A stretch of 34,410 nt of DNA from Pelagophyceae sp. CCMP2097 (Eukaryota > Sar > Pelagophyceae). The notes below the pieces were generated by a model. That model did not search any database. It worked only from the letters and a program-made list of their open reading frames with translations, and had not been told where the DNA came from. The position numbers were made by a program, and so were the translations under genes. Location of the stretch: the NCBI GenBank assembly GCA_026770575.1, contig MU657235.1:112916-147325 (forward strand), written 5' to 3'. How positions within the stretch are numbered: the first letter of the stretch is position 1; each line of letters begins with the position of its first letter. Positions 29,297 to 34,410 of this stretch are shown in pieces.

Positions 29297-29834
29297 ATAG
29301 CCTAGACGCGCTGCGCGTGACACTGGCTGGACGTTTGCAAGATTCCAGACGAAAAGAGACTCTCGCCGGCTGGTGCTTACCGGGCTCCTATCGAAGGACT
29401 GCGCGGCGGAGCCTCGCAGAGGTGCGAGCAGCCGGCCGGGGGGCAAAGAACCGGCGTGCACAGACCCTGACAGACTGGCGTGCGCACGTCCCTGCAGTGG
29501 GGCCCGGGCCCCGGGGTCACTGTGACGTGTAAGTTTACGTACGTGAACTTTTCGGCGAAGCCCGAAAAGAGATTTTCGACGAGACCTAACACCGATTTCA
29601 GGTAGCCCATAACCTTAAATTGGCGTACTTTTTGAAACTTTTTCAAATTGTTCAAACGCCTTCGAAGAAGCCCCGGGCTGGGGGGAAGTCGGGTATAGAG
29701 TCCGGCGCAGCGCGGCGGACCGGCGCCGGTGCGTCCTGCTTCGCGGCGTGCAGGTTGGTCTTAAAGTTGGGACAGAATTGGCCGCCTATAGGCCGCGGGC
29801 CGTGAGCGCCTACTCTGGCGCTCCGGCGGTGGCG
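29297..29834. promoter_or_regulatory. Divergent 5' region with an A/T-richer core
   Basis: 538 bp between divergent starts. 29530-29660 is clearly less GC-rich than its surroundings (TTTTTGAAACTTTTTCAAAT near 29630) and carries the palindrome ACGTACGT near 29535. It is a probable promoter zone for one or both genes. Confidence 0.4.
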
Positions 29835-30816
29835 ATGGAGGCGCTCGCAGGCCGCGCACACGGTGTGGGGCCCTCGGAGGTGCTCCTCAAAGTGCTGAGC
29901 ATCACTGGCCACGACGTCGCTGCTACCGTGTCGCCTGCGTTCGTGGCGGCTTTACAGCAGTGGGACGTCGCTGGCGGCGCCCCGCGCACTATCGACGACT
30001 TTGGCTCGCCGCGTCTTTTGCCGGCGCACAACATCGGCGTCGCGACGACGGGCGCGCTGCTGTACCTCGTCAGCGTCGGCAAGAAGATCAAGTCGCAGGG
30101 GAAGCATGCTCCAATTGCGACGCATTTACCGTCGCTCCTCTTCAAGTTCTTCGGCTTCTTCGACCCCAGCTGCGTTTCGTCGCCGCTGCAGCTGTACAAG
30201 ACGGCGAAGAACATGGTCGGCCAGCGCGGCCTCGAGGGGCTGGCCGACGACGTCGACGCGTGCCGAATGTACCTGCACGGGCCGTGCTTCGAGGCGCCGC
30301 CAGTGCCTCGCCGGTCGTCGACGTCGAGCCGCGAGTCGACCGAGACCAACGACCGACGCGCAGCCGACCGCCTCGTAGCAGACCGGGCGCGGTTGGAACG
30401 GGCTAGCAGCCACCTTGACGCCAAGAAGGCTGAGCTGCATACCGCGCGCCCCGGCGCCCGCTCGCAAGGAGCGGAAACGCGACGCTCCGGCGGAACCAGG
30501 CGCCGCTCCGAAGAAGAAGAAGAAGTCCAGGAAGCAAAGCGCCCTGCCGCCGCCGCACGTCGCGCCGCCGGAGGAAGAAGAGGCTCCGCGCATGCAGCCG
30601 CAGCGCTCCATCGAGCCGGGCGGACGCGAGCACCCGCGCACAGAGGAGACGCAAGGTGCGGCCTTTTATCACTGCGGGCTCGCATCTGGAACGAAAGAAA
30701 AGCTTGAGCAGACGGCAGAACCCCGACGCGTCTTCGTAGGCCCGCGCCGAAGCAAGAGGGCCAAAGCGACGCGCCCGGACTCGCTCGGCGAGTACTCGCG
30801 CCCGGAGGTGTCATAA
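29835..30816 (+). CDS. Unrecognised protein with basic C-terminal tail
   Basis: From ATG 29835 (MEALAGRAHGVGPSEVLLK) the first ~190 residues look folded and helical: ITGHDVAATVSPAFVAALQQ, PAHNIGVATTGALLYLVSVG, LPSLLFKFFGFFDPSCVS, LQLYKTAKNMVGQRGLEGL. Then comes a Ser/Arg linker (RRSSTSSRESTETND) and a charged helix (LVADRARLERASSHLDAKKA). Past about 30435 the same frame runs to a stop at 30707 with Arg/Glu-rich text. The +1 frame gives a more protein-like tail (APKKKKKSRKQ, PPEEEEAPRM, PRRSKRAKATRPDSLGEY) to a stop at 30816. No GT-AG intron joins them in phase, so a one-base indel or a missed exon is likely. The lysine clusters look like nuclear signals. I do not recognise the family. Confidence 0.5.
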
Positions 30817-31174
30817 CTTTCCATTCAGGCGGTGCCGCGCCCGGGGGCGTCTCGACTTCGCGGCACCCGTCTCCTCAAATTGCTCCGTTTGGTCCCAACT
30901 TTCCCAACGGAACGCTCGTTTTAAAGGAAGTATGGGAGGCTCGTATGCGCGCCCCAGAAACGCTTCGACAAAAAGGGCTTATGCCAGCCCCCAAGTCGCG
31001 CCTAGCTGCGTCGTTTAAGCCCGGTCTCGCCGCAGTTGGAGAACATAACCCGAGGCCCAAATCGGTGTTACGAGACCGAAAGTGTGGCTGGGACTCGGAC
31101 TTTTCGAAAGCGTCTCTCTGCGACCGGTTCCCTCGCCGCGCGCGTCTTCCGCCGCGCGCGTCGTCGTCGGCGCC
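30817..31174. other. Intergenic region before the AP2-like gene
   Basis: 358 bp. A forward frame is open through most of it (for example FGPNFPNGTLVLKEVWEARM near 30890-30950), but it has no clear start or splice link and overlaps the next gene's start, so it is not called. Confidence 0.35.
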
Positions 31175-32957
31175 ATGACGGTGACCGCCGAGGTGTCGGC
31201 GTTGCTGGGGACGCTGCAAAAGTCTCATCTAAAAAGCCAAAAGAAAATGGCGCGCATCGGAACGAAGATTTCAAACGCCGCCGCCGCCGCCCTCGCCACG
31301 GAGGCCGCCGAGGTGGCGCCGCAGCTGCGGACGCTGCAAAAGCGTCTTTCCCAAATGGCAAAAATCGGCGTCAAGATTTCAAAGGCCGTGGACACCGCCT
31401 TAGCCGCGCTCAACGCAGAGGACGCCGAGGCCCGCGAGGGCGCGGGGCCCACCGCACCACCGGCCCGGGCCGCGCCGCCGGTCCGGGCCATCCCGACTCC
31501 TCCAGCGCCGCGCCCCGTCACTCCACCGTCGGCCGCTCCACCGCCGACCGCCGCGCCCCCGGCCACCGCGCAACCGGCCACCGCTCCGTCGACCGCGCCG
31601 CCGGCCGCCGCGCCGTCGCGCAAGCGGCAAACCGCCGCGCCGCTGGCCACCGCTCCGTCGACTGCGCCGCCGGACGCTGCGCCGTCGCGCAAGCGTTTGA
31701 TCGAGGCCGCGGCCGGCGCCGCGGAGTCGCCGACCGCTCCGCCGCCGGCCGCCGCGCCGTCGCGCAAGCGGCCGACCGCCGCGCCGCCGGCCACCGCTCC
31801 GTCGACCGCTCCGCTGGCTGTCGCGCCGTCGCGCAAGCGTTCGATCGAGGCCCCCGACGAGCGGAGATTTTCCGGCGTCAAATGGCACAGCCCTTCGAAC
31901 CTCTGGCGCGCCACTTCTTGCGGCTTTAACCTCGGCGACCACGCCTACAAGCGCGACGCGGCATTGGCGGTGGACGCGTTTCTAAGGGTGCACGACCCTG
32001 GCGCGCCTTTAAATCTGCCACATCTCGACGAGCGCTACGATTCAACATTTTTGGTGCGTCCCAAGACATCAAAGCTGGAGGTCGACAGACTCGTAGGTGC
32101 CGCTGGACGTGCGGCTGACGTTTGACGCAGAGGGGCGGAGCGTCTCTTTGGACGCACGACTGACCAAGGTGCGTCTGTTGTGAGACTTGGGAAAGGCAGT
32201 TGCCCCGTGGGGAGTCCTTTGGCAGGCGCCATGCATGGGAAGACGGCGTGGATCGTCGCAGGTGCGGTACGACCCGGCCCACGCAAACGTTTCGAGGCGC
32301 GTCTGGCGATACAGAGTCAAACTGTTGAACGCTGCCCTCGCTTCGGACCTCGGCCTCCCGGCCAAGCTCTGGGACACCGTCGGCGGCGACTCCGAATTCG
32401 CGGCCTGCGTCATTGCCGCGCCCGCCGAACAAGCCACCGCGCCGCGAGTCCCCCCCGCGCCAGAGGCTGCGGCGCGGCAAGAGCCCGCCGCGCGGAAGAA
32501 GTTGAAGACGGTCAAGACGGAAATTCGGCAGCGCACGCCGCCGCCGGACGCCTACGACGCGGCCACGGACGACGACGAGGCCGCGGCGCTGACGTGCGTG
32601 CCGACGCCTCGCAAGAGCCCGGCCAAGAGCCCTTCCACGCCGTCGCGGCTGACTCCGTCGCGTTTCGAGGCTCTACCCATGTTTTGTGTGGACGCTTTAC
32701 TCACCGCAGACGTGCCGATTTGCGTGGCGCAGGAAAACCGAAAGACTGGAAAGTCGAGGGCGAGGTACGCGTTGACCACCTCGGCGACGAGCTGCCGCGC
32801 TTTCCTCCGTCTCGGCGGCAAGAAGAACGACCTTCAGAACGACATCGTTAAAGGCCACGTCATCCTCGACGGCTTTGACGACTTTTCAAGGCACCCCATT
32901 GTGGCATCCAACACTAGCATGCGGAAACTGAAAGGGGAAGTTTCGGACTCGGAATAA
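31175..32957 (+). CDS. AP2/ERF-like protein with PSRKR repeats
   Basis: Three exons, 31175-32053, 32097-32168 and 32262-32957, join in phase 0 with introns of 43 and 93 nt and give 548 residues. The N-terminus holds two copies of a helical unit (LGTLQKSHLKSQKKMARIGT and LRTLQKRLSQMAKIGVKISK). Next is a long Ala/Pro/Thr region with four PSRKR sites about 25-30 residues apart, each like a basic nuclear-import patch. A divergent AP2/ERF domain follows (about 230-290): RFSGVKWHSPSNLWRATS, LGDHAYKRDAALAVDAFL, GAPLNLP, matching the family's (Y/F)xGV-x-W ... W-x-A ... LG ... AA-x-A-x-D ... LN-x-P pattern. Exon 3 begins VRYDPAHANVSRRVWRYRVK, with an acidic/basic linker and a C-terminal module (PICVAQENRKTGKSRARYAL, FLRLGGKKNDLQNDIVKGHV) that I do not recognise. 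It is probably a nuclear DNA-binding regulator. The AP2 call is by pattern only. Confidence 0.6.
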
Positions 32958-34165
32958 CACATCGGACGAGTGTCCTTGAGAACTCTTGAGATCCTCGAGG
33001 TTGCAAGGCCCCGGCCGGGCGGGTACAGGGACGGCCCTCGACCCTGGCCAGATGGCGTACGTGGTACGGCTCGCGTAGCCACGTGGGCGAATCGCTGCGG
33101 GCTTCCAAGGAGGTCCTTTCGACTGTTATCGTCGCCGCCGAACCACGGCGCCACGCTGCGCCAGACGTGGCGCTCGCCTGCCGGCCCGCTGCTCTCTCGC
33201 CCGAGCTCTCGCCCGAGTCGGCCCCGCAAAGCAGGTGACGGAGGACCATGAGGACATAGAGCGGTAAAAGGATGTGATCGCGGCGGCGATTTGGCGGAGC
33301 GGGACCGGGGCTCCGGCGAACGGGACTCGGGAACGGCCGTCGCAATCGTCCGCTCGGGGGGTCGCAAGCTTCCGTCGTGCAACGAGCGTCGGGGATAATT
33401 ACGCCGCTCCGATCTATTCGTTGCGCTGCCGTTTCACTTTGGTCTTGCGATTCGTTCGCACGCCACGCATCATTTGGAGTCGTGATGGGATTCCACAGTG
33501 AGCATCTTGCGAGTTGAGGGCCAAGCGCGAACCTTGCCACGCGGCTCGGGCGCGCTCGAGCTGGAAGCCGGCGAAACGAAGAAGGGACCCTAGTCGACAG
33601 GGATTCCAACGTCACAAATGAGTCGTCGACGGCATGCTGGCGGCGGCCCGGCGGGAGGAGAGACGGGCGTGTTTCGGTGTCGTCCGAGCTGGAGACGAGT
33701 GTCCTTCACAAGCTGGGAACGAGGTCCCTTGAGTCGATTGCGCGAGGCTCTTTAAAATAGAACGCGCGCCCGGCACAGGGAGCGGCCGCTGGCCGCCCCG
33801 GTGGCGCCGGCGCAGAGGCACCGGCTTCACGGCGTGTGCGCCGCAGACGCAGCTGTCCTGGTTGGAACCCAGGCAGGGCAAGATATCTGGGTGGTGCCGC
33901 CAGCATGCTGGATAGGGGATACGCCAGAGGCTCGTTTTGTGAGACGCCTGAGGCCCTGTCCCGTGGGACGATCTCTCGCTGCCGTCGACGGGCCCCTTGC
34001 CGTCGACGGGCTGCAGCACCGGTGGTGCCTTCTTGTAATTCTCGTTGAAGAATGAATAACCTTGCACATTGGCACAATGGTGTACATCAAGTCCTTGATT
34101 GCAGAAGTTGCGTCGGAGAGAGCTAGAGCGCGACGCGTCGACGCGAGCCTGAGCGGGCGCCCAAC
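32958..34165. other. 1.2-kb region without a called gene
   Basis: No family was recognised on either strand. A minus frame is open from 34400 to 33612 (a middle part reads GYSFFNENYKKAPPV), but it overlaps the plus-strand gene at 34166 and has no family motif. Two copies of the perfect 10-bp palindrome CCGTCGACGG lie at 33982-33991 and 34000-34009. 34030-34110 is A/T-richer and may hold the promoter of the next gene. Confidence 0.4.
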
Positions 34166-34410
34166 ATGGCGGCACGGGCCGTGCGCGTTGGGGCGCGCGT
34201 CTGCCTCGCGAGCGACTCGGCGCGGCGCGGCGTCGTCGAGTCACAAGGCAACAAAGGTTTCTGGGCCGTGCAGTTCGCCGACACAAGCCGCAACATTCGC
34301 GCCAATGACCTCGAGGTGTTGTCGTCCGACGACGCCACGTTCGAGCCGTCGCAAGCTCCGCCGAGCTCGGCGGAGAGGCTGGCGACCGCCATGGCGGCAC
34401 GAGGCGTGCA
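34166..34410 (+). CDS. 5' end of a gene with a Tudor/SH3-like start (partial)
   Basis: From ATG 34166 (context CCAACATGGC) the frame stays open to the window edge, 81 codons. MAARAVRVGARVCLASDSAR then GVVESQGNKGFWAVQFADTS and NIRANDLEVLSSDD reads as a small beta-barrel of the Tudor/SH3/KOW kind: 'VG-x-x-V ... G-x-V ... W-x-V-x-F-x-D ... I-x-x-x-D-L'. An acidic-to-Ser/Pro linker and a helical start (SAERLATAMAARGV) follow. The rest is outside the window, so function cannot be named. Confidence 0.6.
   Translation, partial: MAARAVRVGARVCLASDSARRGVVESQGNKGFWAVQFADTSRNIRANDLEVLSSDDATFEPSQAPPSSAERLATAMAARGV

Noticed and set aside
33801..34055. 84-codon plus frame starting MAPAQRHRLHGVC
   Set aside because: Start is in a divergent setting with no family motif, and another frame on the opposite strand is also open; not supportable.
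33612..34400. 262-codon minus frame, part resembling a real protein (GYSFFNENYKKAPPV)
   Set aside because: Overlaps the plus-strand gene start at 34166, shows no recognised domain, and GC bias opens many frames.
1..34410. CRISPR array, insertion sequence or prokaryotic operon
   Set aside because: No spaced direct repeats of CRISPR size, no transposase, and the genes are intron-rich eukaryotic ones.

Overview
The window looks like nuclear DNA of a eukaryotic alga. Coding is GC-rich and genes are split by many short introns (about 43-314 nt), mostly with GTGCGT/GTGCGC/GTACGT/GTAAGT-type donors. It encodes a primary (group 1/2) sigma-70 factor behind a hydrophobic leader, a plastid-type precursor with an 'SRAFSP' cleavage-like motif, an OPA3 protein, an RRM/helical-repeat/RAP organelle-type RNA-binding protein and several stramenopile-style mosaic proteins (T1-kelch, MYND-RING-Sel1). 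This fits a compact stramenopile alga with a red-lineage plastid. A pelagophyte such as Aureococcus is my best guess by style only; no search was run. Exon joins were worked out by hand by requiring matching splice phase and family continuity.

Layout. 1-335: end of a plus-strand gene. 557-3175 (minus): a C2-like protein with disordered tail, divergent from 3375-4515 (plus): OPA3, seven exons. 4979-10767 (minus): a twelve-exon SLC12 cation-chloride cotransporter. About 40 bp upstream of its ATG lies the stop codon of a ClC chloride channel (10808-14127, minus), so two chloride-transport genes sit head to tail. 14546-15459 (plus): an orphan secretory-pathway protein. 16311-19424 (plus): RRM plus about 18 helical repeats plus RAP. 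19700-21845 (plus): a plastid-type aspartyl/asparaginyl beta-hydroxylase-fold protein, seven exons, whose metal and co-substrate residues look lost.

22491-23929 (minus): T1 plus kelch protein with a frame break, divergent from 24066-24753 (plus): FAM177. 25118-26606 (minus): plastid-type sigma factor, divergent from 26807-27936 (plus): a Methyltransf_16-like lysine methyltransferase. 28133-29296 (minus): tail-anchored MYND-RING-Sel1 protein, divergent from 29835-30816 (plus): an unrecognised basic protein. 31175-32957 (plus): AP2/ERF-like protein with PSRKR repeats. 34166-34410 (plus): start of a gene cut by the window edge.

Functional themes are chloride/cation transport (ClC and SLC12 in tandem) and organelle biology (OPA3, sigma factor, RAP protein, plastid beta-hydroxylase-like protein). 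The most striking structural signal is in the introns: several carry short tandem duplications placed on or next to a splice site, and in two cases the duplicated unit contains the splice junction itself. No rRNA, tRNA, CRISPR or intact mobile element was recognised.
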